DNA from: Mycoplasma anseris ATCC 49234
Lineage (GTDB): Bacteria; Bacillota_I; Bacilli_A; Mycoplasmatales; Metamycoplasmataceae
Direction of reading: 5' to 3'
Assembly: GCF_000702805.1 (NCBI RefSeq)
Contig: NZ_JNJX01000008.1
Location: 1 to 46,858, forward strand
DNA length: 46,858 nt
The position numbers and the translations under genes were made by a program. The notes beneath the pieces were generated by a model, which saw only the letters and a program-made list of their open reading frames with translations, had not been told where the DNA came from and made no database searches. Positions within the stretch are counted from its first letter, which is position 1; each line of letters begins with the position of its first letter. This document shows positions 10,297 through 20,394 of this stretch, one piece after another.

Positions 10297-11172
10297 TTGA
10301 AATTAGACTTTTTATTAAATCCAACAACAACAAATAGAATTCTTCATTTGATTTCTAAAGATAAAAAGGAAGTGAAGAGTGTATTTGGAATTATGGTAGC
10401 TTATCAAATACTTATGTATTTAATAATATTCATAAATTTTTTATCATTCGGTATATATTTTGTGTTTATTTTTCCTGATAAACAATATATGAATAATGTT
10501 TTAGCAATAAGGCTTTTAGTAATTATGCTTTCATTGCTTGTTCCATATTTAGTTTATCTTCTTATTAGTTTTACTTGAACAAAAAAATGAATTCTAAATT
10601 ATTATGAAAATGCTTCAAAAAACAAAAAAACATTTCAAATATTGCAGAATTTAATGTTTGAAAAAAATTGTTTTTTCTTTAAAACTAATTTATTATTTAG
10701 AGCAATTTTATATATGATTATTTATCTTAATACTTTTAGTTTTATTATTTTATGAAATTATCAATTTGAAATATGATTCGAAATGATTTTCAACTCAATA
10801 ATTATTTCTATTATGATGCTAACAACAATTATTAATAATGCTTACAATTTAAATAGAATAAATAAATTATTGATTTACAAAACCAAAATAGAATTACAAA
10901 TAAAAAATAATTCAATTAATTTAATATCTGGATGAGTTGCAATATTTGTACATTTAATTAGTTCAAAGGTTTTTCAATGCTATTTTGAAAAAAATCCTAA
11001 AAGGGGAGATCTAATTGGAGGAAGGTTCTTAATTTCTATCTTTGCTATTACTTTATTAATACTATTTCTATTTTATTTAACTACAACAATAATCTCATTA
11101 ATAAAATTTAAAAAGGAAAATATTAATAAAAAACAAAAGATTTGTATGATTTTTCTTCCGATATTGTTTTAA
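10297..11172 (+). CDS. Six-helix membrane protein of unknown function
   Basis: The protein has 291 aa, read with TGA as Trp. The start is TTG at 10297, chosen because AGGAG (10286-10290) lies 6 nt upstream. Hydrophobic segments are at about 32-59, 68-91, 133-153, 163-181, 207-228 and 242-269, with a basic loop (residues 95-113) after the second. No ATPase, exporter or enzyme motif is seen. It is the only undamaged gene of the nucleotidyltransferase / peptidase / membrane-protein cassette and is followed by two hairpin terminators. An exporter or immunity role next to a C39-like peptidase is conceivable but is inference only. Confidence 0.6.
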
Positions 11173-11190
11173 ATAATTAAGAGAAAATCT

Positions 11191-11226
11191 AAAATCATCA
11201 AAATTACTTTTTGGTGATTTTTTGTA
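11191..11226 (+). terminator. Terminator of the accessory cassette
   Basis: Arms AAAATCATCAAAA and TTTTGGTGATTTT (one G-U pair) are followed by a T run. Confidence 0.7.
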
Positions 11227-11242
11227 TTTTTGTTCTCATACC

Positions 11243-11281
11243 AAAACAAAGCCCCCAAATTAAAGGAAGCTTTGTTTTTTT
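11243..11281. terminator. Hairpin between convergent transcripts
   Basis: AAAACAAAGC and GCTTTGTTTT form a perfect 10-bp stem. The T run on the plus strand is long and on the minus strand short (TTTT). It probably stops both the cassette and the minus-strand nuclease gene. Confidence 0.65.
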
Positions 11282-11321
11282 AATAACGTTTAAATAAATA
11301 GAAATCAGATTGCTATTAAGA

Positions 11322-12770
11322 TTAATTAGTTTTTGTAACATCAAATACAATGGTCCCGCCAATCGGCGCATGATCGGAAATATTTCTAATTGTTCTTTTG
11401 CCTTTTACTGATGCATTTGGTTTACCATCTACAAAACCTAAATCAATTGGGGTTGGAGCAATATTTGGATCTTTATTTGCACTTCATAAGTCATAAACAA
11501 AAGGCTTTTCTAATGTTCATTTAGTTTTATAAAGAATTTTGTCATAAGTATTTGTATAGTTATAAAACTTAGTTGCTAAAGAACTTTTATTTTCTTCAAT
11601 ATCTGCCAATGCTGATTTGTAATTTTTCATATTATTAAAAGCAAAGTCAAAATTACCATAAGAAATGTTAGTGTCTCCAGCAAAGAAAATATCTTCATTT
11701 TCACCATCTTTTTGATCAAATCAATCCATTACATTTGAAATATGGCTTGCTTCTGCTACTTCTTGAACTCCTTGTCCTTTTCCAGCAGAAGGTTCACCAG
11801 ATTTTGTCCCTGGACTATCAAAGTGATCAAATATGAAAGTGAAATCTTCTTTGCCATCTTGAAATCATTCAAATTTTACTCCATAAGGTGGTCTTGCATA
11901 TTCAAAATTTATTGAAGAATCAATATCATTTCTAAACACTTGAATATAACTATCTCCAATTTTATTATCAGTAAAAGGAATTGGTCTTAAACGGTCTTTT
12001 TTATAAATGATCCCAACAATTTCAGCTTGATTTTTACCAGCATAAGAAGACTTTAATTTTTTTGATTGAATATAGTCATATAATTCAAAACCTACATATT
12101 CATTTAAGAAATTACAAATTTTAGCAACTGCTGTTTCATTTTTAATTTCGGTTAAGCCAATTAAATCATAATTTATACCTTTAATAATTGAAGCTTTAGC
12201 CTTTGCTTTATCATCATCATTTCCAGATTCATTCAAAACATTTCAATGCCCTCAAAGTAATTTGTGTCTGATTGTCTCTTTTCTATTTGCATCTGGATTT
12301 TCTGGAGTTGGAGTTGGTTCAGGACTAGGATTTGGATTTGCGGTTAGATCTGGATTTGGGTGAGGGTTTGGATTTGGAGTTGGATCTGGATTTGGATTAT
12401 TACCAGTATTATTTTCATTTGATTCATTATGATTTTCTTTATCAATTTCATTTTTATTATCAATTAAAGATAAAAGCACTAAATCAAATTCATGACATGC
12501 TTTTTCAAAAGTTATTTTTTTTGCTACAACTTGATTTTCTAAATCACCAATTTTGATTAAGAACTCAGTTCAAATGGTTTCATAAGGTGGTTTTGAAAGT
12601 TCTTGTTGATATTCGGCAATTGCTTTTTGTTTTTTGTTGTCAAATTGTGATTTAAAATAATTTTCTTTAGATTTATCAATGAATTCACACCCTATTGGGG
12701 CTAATGAAATTGTAGGGATTATTAAAGATCCAAAAGTTAAAAATAAAGCTTTTTTTGTAAGTTTTTTCAT
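11322..12770 (-). CDS. mnuA: MnuA-type membrane nuclease lipoprotein (EEP family)
   Basis: A 482-aa lipoprotein read through several TGA codons. The signal peptide ends in APIGC (lipid Cys28). A linker of Asn-Pro, Asp-Pro and Thr-Pro repeats (about residues 120-160) separates the anchor from an endonuclease/exonuclease/phosphatase domain. The EEP motifs are all visible: WNVLN, GLTEIKN, FFAGDTN and the C-terminal SDHAPI. Mycoplasma MnuA-type enzymes cut DNA at the cell surface to supply nucleotides. There is no Shine-Dalgarno: TATAAT lies 7 nt before the ATG, so the mRNA is predicted to be leaderless. Two endonuclease I lipoproteins are encoded nearby. Confidence 0.88.
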
Positions 12771-12787
12771 ATTGTATATTATACAAT
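12771..12787 (-). promoter_or_regulatory. mnuA promoter: -10 in a palindrome, 7 nt from the ATG
   Basis: On the minus strand TATAAT (12783-12778) is followed by 7 bases and then ATG. The box lies in an inverted repeat with 8-bp arms ATTGTATA and TATACAAT around one base. The upstream side overlaps the uvrB terminator. Confidence 0.55.
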
Positions 12788-12802
12788 AAACTTTAATATA
12801 AT

Positions 12803-12828
12803 AAAAAGTTCAGTTACCTGAACCTTTA
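12803..12828 (-). terminator. uvrB terminator, overlapping its stop codon
   Basis: On the minus strand AAAGGTTCAG, loop GTAA, CTGAACTTTTT. The stem begins within the TAA stop codon. Confidence 0.85.
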
Positions 12829-14808
12829 TTCGTCAAGATTAATTCCTAGCTCAATTAAATAATCTCTAATTTCAATTGCTTCTTCATATTTTCTTTCTTT
12901 GGAAGCCTTTTTCATTTGCTTAATCAAACCATCAATTAACTTTTTATTATGTTTTATATTTGAAAGATCATCAATATTAAATTGCATTCCTAATTTTTCT
13001 AATGCCTCTTCACTATATAAAGAAGGTGGAATTGGTTTTATAATGGTTTTAGGAATAATATTATGTTTTTTATTATGCTCCATCTGAATTTTTCTCTTTA
13101 ATTCATTGTCATCAATAGTAGCTTGCATAGCTTCGGTAATTGTATTAGCATAAAAAATCACTTTTCCATGATCATTTCTTGCTGCTCTTCCGACAATTTG
13201 GATCAAACTTTCTTTATCTCTTGAAAGTCCTTTTACATCAGCATCTAATACGCAGATTAAACTAACTTCAGGTAAATCAATTCCTTCTCTTAAAAGTCCA
13301 ATGCCAATTACAACATCATAAGTACCTTTTCTTAAGGCTCTTAGAATTTCGTTGCGATCCAAGGTTTTAAAGTTATGATCCACATGCGCAGACTTGATAT
13401 TATTCTCTCTTAAAAAAGTATTAAGAGTAGCAGCCATATCAATCGTTCTTGTTAATATCAAAGTTCTTTCGTTTTTTTCAACTTGTTTTTTAATTTGCAA
13501 CATTGCATCCTGAATTTGATTATCTTTATTTCGAACTTCAATAATAGGATCTAATAACCCAGTTGGTCTAATAATTAAAGTGGTTATTTCACCATCAGTC
13601 TTATTAATTTCGTATTTTTTAGGGGTGGCTGAAAGATAAATTCTTTGAAATGGAAATTCTTCATATTCTTCAAATTTTAATGGTCGGTTGTCTAGAGCTG
13701 AAGGCAAACGATAACCATAATCTACTAAATTCTTTTTACGTTCGTAATCCCCTTTATACATACCATAAATTTGGTCAATAGTTTTATGTGATTCATCAAT
13801 AAATATAACAGTATCTTTAGGAAGGTAATCAAATAAAGTATATGGTCTTTCCCCAGGCTTTCTTCCATCTAAATATCTAGCATAATTTTCTATTCCAGAA
13901 GTAAAGCCAAATTCCTGAATATTATCTAAATCATTTAATGTGCGCAATTGAATTCGCTCAGCTTCTAAAAGTTTTTGTTCAGTTAAAAAATATTGAACTC
14001 TTTCTTTTAATTCTTCTTTTACATCTTCAACCATATTTTCAATATATTGTTTTTTAATCATATAAGTTGTGGCTGGAAATAATGTTAAAGATTTCTTTAT
14101 TTCTTGAACCTCTTTGGTTAAAGGATCAATAATTGTAATTCTTTCAATTTCATCATCAAAACATTCGATTCGAATATTGTATTCATCAGTATATCCTGGG
14201 GCAATTTCAAATATGTCGCCTTTATTATCAAACTGCCCTCTTTGTAAATCCATACGATTACGTTCATAACCTATACTATGAATTTGATTTAATAAGTCAC
14301 GATGAGAAATTTTCATACCAATTTCGATTGGAAAAAAATTAGCACGATATTCATTAGGATTGTATTCACCATAAATTGCTGCAACAGAAGCAACCACAAT
14401 TGTATCTCTTCTAATTGAAAGAGCATTAATGGCTGACATTCTCATAGCTGCTAATTTTTTGTTGTTTTGGGAATTTTTTTCTATGTATAAATCCTTATTT
14501 GGCAAATATGCTTCTGGTTGATAATAATCAAAATATGAAACAAAATATTCAACTCGGTTTTCTGGAAAAAAATCTCTTAATTCCGAATAAAGTTGACTAG
14601 CTAAAGTCTTGTTATGACTAAGAATTAAAGCAGGCCGATTGATTTGGGCAATTACATTAGCAATAGTAAAAGTCTTACCAGAACCAGTAACACCTAATAG
14701 AACTTGATGTTCCTTATTTTGATTGATTCCATCAACCAATTCCTTAATGGCTTTAGGTTGATCACCAGCTGGATTATAATTTGCCCTTAAAATAAATTTT
14801 TCTTTCAT
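12826..14808 (-). CDS. uvrB: UvrABC excinuclease subunit B
   Basis: A 660-aa UvrB of normal length with no internal TGA. Walker A is GVTGSGKT (39-46). The beta-hairpin region is SYFDYYQPEAYLP, and FIDESH forms the DEAD-like box. Helicase motifs V-VI are GIDLPEVS and QIVGRAARN. The C-terminal UVR coiled coil (about 620-655) binds UvrC. It loads onto damage with UvrA and positions the UvrC incision in nucleotide excision repair. The ATG has no Shine-Dalgarno. TAAAAT lies 8 nt upstream, so a leaderless or nearly leaderless transcript is likely. It is divergent from the LRR lipoprotein gene. Confidence 0.97.
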   Translation of the reverse strand: MKEKFILRANYNPAGDQPKAIKELVDGINQNKEHQVLLGVTGSGKTFTIANVIAQINRPALILSHNKTLASQLYSELRDFFPENRVEYFVSYFDYYQPEAYLPNKDLYIEKNSQNNKKLAAMRMSAINALSIRRDTIVVASVAAIYGEYNPNEYRANFFPIEIGMKISHRDLLNQIHSIGYERNRMDLQRGQFDNKGDIFEIAPGYTDEYNIRIECFDDEIERITIIDPLTKEVQEIKKSLTLFPATTYMIKKQYIENMVEDVKEELKERVQYFLTEQKLLEAERIQLRTLNDLDNIQEFGFTSGIENYARYLDGRKPGERPYTLFDYLPKDTVIFIDESHKTIDQIYGMYKGDYERKKNLVDYGYRLPSALDNRPLKFEEYEEFPFQRIYLSATPKKYEINKTDGEITTLIIRPTGLLDPIIEVRNKDNQIQDAMLQIKKQVEKNERTLILTRTIDMAATLNTFLRENNIKSAHVDHNFKTLDRNEILRALRKGTYDVVIGIGLLREGIDLPEVSLICVLDADVKGLSRDKESLIQIVGRAARNDHGKVIFYANTITEAMQATIDDNELKRKIQMEHNKKHNIIPKTIIKPIPPSLYSEEALEKLGMQFNIDDLSNIKHNKKLIDGLIKQMKKASKERKYEEAIEIRDYLIELGINLDE

Positions 14809-14816
14809 ACATTAAT

Positions 14817-14822
14817 ATTTTA
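14817..14822 (-). promoter_or_regulatory. Probable -10 box of uvrB
   Basis: TAAAAT on the minus strand, 8 nt before the uvrB ATG. No ribosome-binding site fits between them. Confidence 0.4.
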
Positions 14823-14843
14823 AATAATTAATATGAATTAATG

Positions 14844-14849
14844 TAAAAT
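14844..14849 (+). promoter_or_regulatory. -10 box of the LRR lipoprotein gene
   Basis: TAAAAT is followed by exactly 7 bases and then ATG 14857. This leaves no room for a leader or a Shine-Dalgarno. Confidence 0.5.
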
Positions 14850-14856
14850 TGTTAAT

Positions 14857-15639
14857 ATGAAAAAATCTAGATTTATATTATTTACTGCTTTAGCAACTAT
14901 TAGCCCATTGGCAATTGGAACATTATCTTTATCATGTAGTTGTTCAGGCGAAAAAGCTAATGCTTTTGCTGCTCAATACTGACAAGAAGGTACAAAATAT
15001 TACAATAAAGATACCAAAACATTAGATTTATCAAAAGAAAATATTGAATCTATTCCAGATGGAGCTTTTGCTAGAAGAACTTTATTATTATTTAAAACTG
15101 CAAAAGACACTAAAACATTAGATTTAGACAAAAACCCAATTGATAACTTAATCTTACCAGCTAATATCAAATCAATTGGTAAAGGTGCTTTTGAATATTT
15201 AAATTTAAAAACTGTTTCAATTAAACCAAATCATGAAAACAATATCGAAATTCATGAAAGAGCTTTTTTAGGAAACCAATTAACGACAATTGATTTGCCT
15301 AAAAATGTTTCATATATTGGTGATCAAGCTTTTGCTGATAATAAATTAACTGAAATTGCTTTACCTTCAAAGATTACTAAATTAACTAAAGGAATGTTGG
15401 CTGGCAATGAATTAACAAATATTGATTTAACCAATATTGTTGTAATTGAAAGAAGTGCTTTAGAAAAAAATAATATTTCTGCTTTAAATCTTCCTTCAAC
15501 TTTAGTATCAGCTGCTTTTGACTTTGTTAATAACAATCCTTCCAAAGTAAGTTTAACTATTCTAAATGAAGAACTAAAAAAAGTTTTTGCAAAAGAATTA
15601 GAAACTAATCCTGAAGCATATAATTACACAATTGCATAA
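14857..15639 (+). CDS. BspA-type leucine-rich-repeat lipoprotein
   Basis: A 260-aa lipoprotein with signal peptide and lipid-attachment Cys27 (LSLSC). From about residue 50 it carries repeats of the LRR_5/BspA kind, recognisable as IESIPDGAFA, IKSIGKGAFE, IEIHERAFLG, VSYIGDQAFA and ITKLTKGMLA at roughly 23-residue spacing. In other bacteria such proteins mediate adhesion to host or bacterial ligands. The ligand here is unknown. It is encoded divergently from uvrB and ends at a hairpin shared with pepV. TGA at 14980 is read as Trp. Confidence 0.85.
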
Positions 15640-15645
15640 ATTATT

Positions 15646-15681
15646 AAAAACCTCTCTTAATTTAAAAAGAGAAGTTTTTTT
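15646..15681. terminator. Bidirectional terminator between the LRR gene and pepV
   Basis: Arms AAAAACCTCTCTT and AAGAGAAGTTTTT form a nearly perfect 13-bp stem (fully paired with one G-U on the minus strand), with T runs on both strands. Confidence 0.75.
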
Positions 15682-15682
15682 A

Positions 15683-17041
15683 TTATTCGTCATATTCTTG
15701 TAAACGATTTAAAGCATTAATATAAATTTCTAATGATTCTTTCATTTCTTTAAAACTAAAGGCTTCATTTGCTCCATGCATTAAATGCATTTCTTTAGTT
15801 GAACCAAAGGCAACACATGTATCAAGCAATCTGGCATAAGTTCCCCCACCTATTGCTAATGGCTCTTCTTTGGCATTATAACTCTCATTATAAGTGTCCA
15901 TTAGGATTTTTACTAACTTGTTGTTCTTAGCTATGTATTTGGCTGGTTTATGTCCAATTAATTCGTATTGCACTTGGTTATTAAATTGATTTAAATATGT
16001 TTCTCAATCTTTACTTACTTCTTCTTTAGAATGAGATACTGGTACTCTTAAATCAAAACTTAAAATATATTTATCATTAGTTGTTCTTATCATTCCTAAA
16101 TTAGCTGATAATTTACCTGAAGTATCTTCATAATTTTTAAAAATGTTTGCTAATTCAAAATTACCATTAAATGATTGTTTAATAAATTTGATAAGTTCGT
16201 ATTCTTGATAGTCAGGATTATTTATTATGGCTTTTAAAGCCTTTAAAATAGCATTATCACCCTTATCAGGCGTTGAGCCATGACCACTTTTTCCTTTAAC
16301 AACTATTTGATTTGATTCTAGAATTTGAAAATCAGGTTGATTTAAATTTTTTAGAATTGCAGCATCAATGTTTTTTATATACAAAGTATCAGGGATTTGG
16401 TTTATCACATCTCCACCATTGAATTCAATGTTTTTGATTTTTGGAAACTTTAAATTAACATGATATACCATTTTTTCGGCGTAAATTAAAGGTCATTCAC
16501 CATCAGGAGTGTAAGAAATATAAGGAGCTTCAAATTCTTTTAAATAACATTTCATTGATTTCATAGTTGTTTCTTCACTTAAACCAAAAATCAAACGAAT
16601 TGATCATTCATCACTTAACAAATGATTGTCTTTAATATATTTCATTGCATATAAATTAATAATAGCTGGTCCTTTATCATCTAAACTGCCTCTTCCAAAT
16701 AATTCAGTTTCGGTAATAATTGGACTAAAAGCATTGCTAATTCATTGACTTTCATCACCAGCTGGTACAACATCTAAATGTGCTAAAATACCAATTTGTT
16801 TTCCACCCCTTCCAATTTGAACATATCCAAACCGATTTTGTGGGTCTTTGTATGTTTCAAATCCAAAACTTTTAGCTAAATTTAAAGCATAATTACATGC
16901 CTCATCAACAGCTTTCCCAAATGGAAATTCATTTTCAAAATCTTCTTCTGAAATTGAAGGAATAGCACAAATGTTAGCCATATTTTTGACCATCTCTAAA
17001 AATTCTTGATTTGTTTGTCTATATTTAATATATTTTTTCAT
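15683..17041 (-). CDS. pepV: M20-family metallodipeptidase, PepV-like
   Basis: A 452-aa cytosolic peptidase. Metal ligands of the M20 family are visible: ILAHLDVVPAG, GRGSLDDKGP, LSEETTM and, near the end, MHGANEAFSF. The lid domain contains VKGKSGHGSTP. PepV-type enzymes release N-terminal amino acids from dipeptides, which fits amino-acid scavenging. A GTG two codons upstream is also in frame. The ATG at 17041 is preferred because GAGGTGG lies 5 nt before it and nothing suitable precedes the GTG. Three or more TGA codons encode Trp. Confidence 0.88.
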
Positions 17042-17082
17042 TGCCACCTCTTTTTTTAATGTTTAAATTTTACTAAAAATAA

Positions 17083-17107
17083 AAAGAATGCTAAAGCATT
17101 CTAATTT
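17083..17107 (-). terminator. Terminator of the first endonuclease I gene
   Basis: On the minus strand AGAATGCT, TT, AGCATTCT then TTTTATTTTT. The 5' arm includes the end of the TAG stop codon (17101-17103). Confidence 0.85.
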
Positions 17108-18990
17108 TTTGGCATGAAATTTAAGGCAACACCTTTATTTATAAAGGTATAATCAATCTTATTATTAAAAATAACGTCAACTAATTCAGGATAATCAGTA
17201 AATGGGTTTCTTACTACTTGATGTTTTGCTATCCCATTATTTCGATCAATATCAAACTGATCAACTGGATCATCATGATGTCATTTTAACAAGGTCTTTA
17301 AAAATTTAGGATTTATTTCATTTTTGGTATTAATAAAGAATCTTCTAGCTGAATCATTAGCTCTTAAATTTTTATCGCGGTATGTAAAAGCAAAATAGAA
17401 AAATGCTCTAGCTACATCTCCTTTAAAAATATCGATTGGTTCACAAACTGGTCCACCATCTTCTTCTGATACGCCAATCTTTGTGCCATTTAAAGAAACA
17501 TATTTAGCTTTGGTTACTGTTCCAAAAGGATAATTACCATGCATCGCATTAACTTTTTTGTCTGATGGCCAAACATGGTGGGCATCATTTCTCATTGGAG
17601 CTGATCTACCAAATCATGATTGAGCAACAATGTGTTCTCTATTCATTCCAGCACCTTCATCTTTACCAACATCTTTATATTTACCATGTTCAAAATTAAA
17701 TGGATCTGGACCATTGGGATTTTCACCATAAATATCCATTACTGTGCCATCTTTTTCATAATATTTATCAACAAAAGCATCACGGTATGTAGTAAATAAA
17801 GCATCATATCCAGGAACATGTCTTGATGATGATTTTTGGATAGCAAATAATGAATCAATTAAAGCAATACCACTTTTATTTTGCAATGAAGCATAATAAT
17901 CATCACTAACATTGTATTCGATATTGCCATCTCTTTGTGTTACAACTGGTTTGTTAGAAGAATCTGAATCACCAGTATTTGATGAGCCACCATTATTATT
18001 ACCAGTTTCTGGATCTGGGGTTGGGTTTGGTTCTGGGTTAACTGAATTATCAATTGGTTCTTCAATAATTTCAGGCATTTTGCCTAAATTAGCAGTTTCA
18101 CCAACTGTTGAAGCTAATTCATTTTTATTTTTTCCTTTATATAATCCAGTTTTAAATTTGAAAATAATATTATTTTGATTATCAAATTCAAAATCAATTT
18201 GTTTTTTACTTACTAAAACCAAATTATGGTTAAATAAAGGTTCATCATAATTAACAAGCATATATTTTGTATTTGGAAATATTGTTTGCTTCATTCTTAA
18301 AACTCTTCAAAAGTTAGGCGTTCCTTTTCAATTAACTTTTTCCCCATTTGGAAGACAAACAATAGTTTGAGTTTGATAGTCATAATGAAAATCATAACCA
18401 TTGTTTAAAGCTCAATAAAAATGTTTTTCCATGCCAGGAATAATTTCTAAATTATCCTTCATTAATTTAGCATAATTATTTAATTGTTTAGTTTCTAATG
18501 AAACTGTTTCTTCTAGATTAGAATTTGTATTTCCGTTATTGTTATCTGGTTGTGGAGTTGGGGTTGGTTCAGGTTGAGGAGTTGGAGTTGGTTTTGGTTC
18601 TGGGTTTGGGACTGGATCAACTGAATTGTTGTTATTTCCACTTAATTTTTGAAATTCAAAACTAAATTGTTTAAATGCTGTTTCCTTAATTATTTGGGGA
18701 TTAGAAATATCCATAATTTTGATGAAAACTAATGCTTTATTTCCAGTTTTTTTAAGTTTGATAACCACTCGATAATTACCTTTAATTTCAATATTAATGT
18801 TAAAATCTGATTCAGTAACTTGATCAATAGATTTAGAACTTGATCCAGGTTTAACACTGACTTCTGTTTGATTTAATAATTCAATCATCTGATCGAATCT
18901 ATTTTTAGTTGTCGGATCTTGACAACTAACCATTGTTATTGGAGTAATTAAACTACCAATTGGCAAAATTGATAAAAAGAGTTTTTTCAC
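17101..18990 (-). CDS. Endonuclease I-family nuclease lipoprotein, long form
   Basis: A 629-aa lipoprotein (lipid Cys23 in TMVSC) read through several TGA codons. Two Pro-rich linkers are present, one of PEP/TPTPQP repeats near residue 125 and one of NPEPNPTPDP near residue 310. They flank a domain of unknown role. The C-terminal third is an endonuclease I domain: YRDAFVDKYY, then the His-Me-like core NREHIVAQSWFG, MRNDAHHVWPSD and HGNYPFG. Enzymes of this family cut DNA without sequence specificity. Start is GTG after AGGAGG. It has its own promoter just after the terminator of its shorter paralogue. It probably acts at the cell surface. Confidence 0.85.
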
Positions 18991-18994
18991 TTTT

Positions 18995-19015
18995 CCTCCT
19001 TCCTTTATTTTACCA
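18995..19015 (-). promoter_or_regulatory. Promoter and ribosome-binding site of the long endonuclease I gene
   Basis: Minus-strand TGGTAAAAT (extended -10) is followed within a few bases by AGGAGG, 4 nt before the GTG start. The predicted leader is only about 10 nt. Confidence 0.5.
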
Positions 19016-19030
19016 AATAATTATAGAATA

Positions 19031-19056
19031 TAAAAATAACCCCCTTCTGGGAGCTA
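19031..19056 (-). terminator. Terminator of the short endonuclease I gene
   Basis: On the minus strand TAGCTCCC, AGAA, GGGGGTTA then TTTTTATA. The TAG stop codon is the first three bases of the stem, which includes two G-U pairs. Confidence 0.75.
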
Positions 19057-20292
19057 TTTATTAATGGCTTTTAAAGTTCCTTTATTATGGAAAGTATAAT
19101 CAGTTTTATTATTAAAGATAACATCAACTAATTCAGGATAATCAATAAAGGGGTTTCTTACTGTTTGATGTTTTGCAATAGCATTATTTCGATCAATATC
19201 AAATTGATCAATTGGATCATCATGGTGTCATTTTAATAATGTTTTTAAAAAGGCGGGATTAATTTTGTTGGTGTCGTCAATATAGAATCTTTTTGCTGAT
19301 TGATTGTTTCTTAAGTTTTGATCTTTATAAGTAAATGAGAAATACAAAATTGCTCTAGCAACATCTCCTTTAAAAGCATCAATTGGTTCACAAACTGGAT
19401 TTCCATCTTCAAATGAGTCACCAACTTTAGTACCATTTAAAGAAGTAAATGTAGATGTTTTGACAGTTCCATATGGATAATTACCATGTTTTTCATTTAC
19501 ATAAATATCACTTGGTCAAACATGATGGGCATCATTTCTCATTGGATCTAATTTATTAAATCATGATTGAGGAATAATGTGCTCGCGGTTTGTTCCTTGA
19601 CCTTCTTGATTAGCTGAATAACCACCATAATGAGCATAAGTATATGGATCTTTACCATTTGGATTTTCACTATATAAATCTAAAATGGTGCCATCATTTT
19701 CATAGTATTTATCAATAAAGGCATCACGATATGTTGTTTTCAAATATTCATAACCTGTAGAATTGCTTTTAATGCCTCTTGTTCCTTCAATTTGAATTTC
19801 ATGTAATTTGTTTAATAATTGCATTCCAGAAAGATTTTCTAATGCTAAATAATATTTGTTAGTTTTTTCATAAACCAAATCTTTATTGGGTGCAACTGGT
19901 GGTTGTGGCTTTTGATCTGGTTTTGGGTTTGAAATTTCTTTATTTTGAATTTGAATATTACCATCTTTAATGACAAGTTCAAAATCCTTAGAGACTTCTC
20001 GATTAGTCTGCTTTTCTTTAATAAAAATTCTTAAGATTGCTGGGGTGCTGTTTTTAATCAAACTATATCTTATTTCGAAAATATTATTATCATAATTAGA
20101 TGCAATAAAATCATTTTCTACTAAACTGTTTTCATTTTTAGTTTTTGCTTCTGGTTTTATAACGATATTAACATTATTTCTTGTTGATAATAATAAATCT
20201 TGTTCTTCCTTTTTAATACATGAAGAAGAAATTAAAGGAAGCGTGATTATACTTAATGAACTAAGGCATAAAAATAATTTTTGCTTTTTCAT
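19054..20292 (-). CDS. Endonuclease I-family nuclease lipoprotein, short form
   Basis: A 412-aa paralogue of the preceding protein. The signal peptide ends at Cys25 (ISSSC). A short Pro linker (NPKPDQKPQPPVAPN) leads into the endonuclease I domain, with YRDAFIDKYY, NREHIIPQSWF, MRNDAHHVWPSD and HGNYPYG. The domain is closely similar to that of the long form, down to the C-terminal WHHDDPIDQFDIDRNN block. The pair therefore arose by duplication, with unrelated N-terminal regions. ATG follows AGGAG. Probable role: surface digestion of DNA for nucleotide uptake, possibly also degradation of neutrophil DNA nets (inference from other mycoplasma nucleases). Confidence 0.87.
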
Positions 20293-20342
20293 AAATAAAC
20301 TCCTATAAGTTTTTTATTCATATTAAATTTTACTCTTAATAA

Positions 20343-20370
20343 TAAAAAAAATAGGCATTTTACCTATTAT
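20343..20370 (-). terminator. Terminator after the 41-aa microprotein gene
   Basis: Minus-strand AATAGG, 7-base loop, CCTATT, then seven or more T. Confidence 0.7.
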
Positions 20371-20394
20371 GAATAATATAAAGAGAGAGGAAAA

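Noticed and set aside
7345-11172. Insertion sequence or phage remnant carrying the damaged genes
   Set aside because: No transposase or integrase motif, no terminal inverted repeats and no flanking target duplication were found.
12332-12556. Plus-strand frame made of Asp-Leu repeats
   Set aside because: It is the antisense of the Pro-rich linker and neighbouring coding sequence of mnuA. No ribosome-binding site; composition fully explained by the repeat on the other strand.
15295-15639. Separate 114-aa protein beginning at 15295
   Set aside because: It is the C-terminal half of the 260-aa LRR lipoprotein, joined upstream through a TGA-Trp codon.
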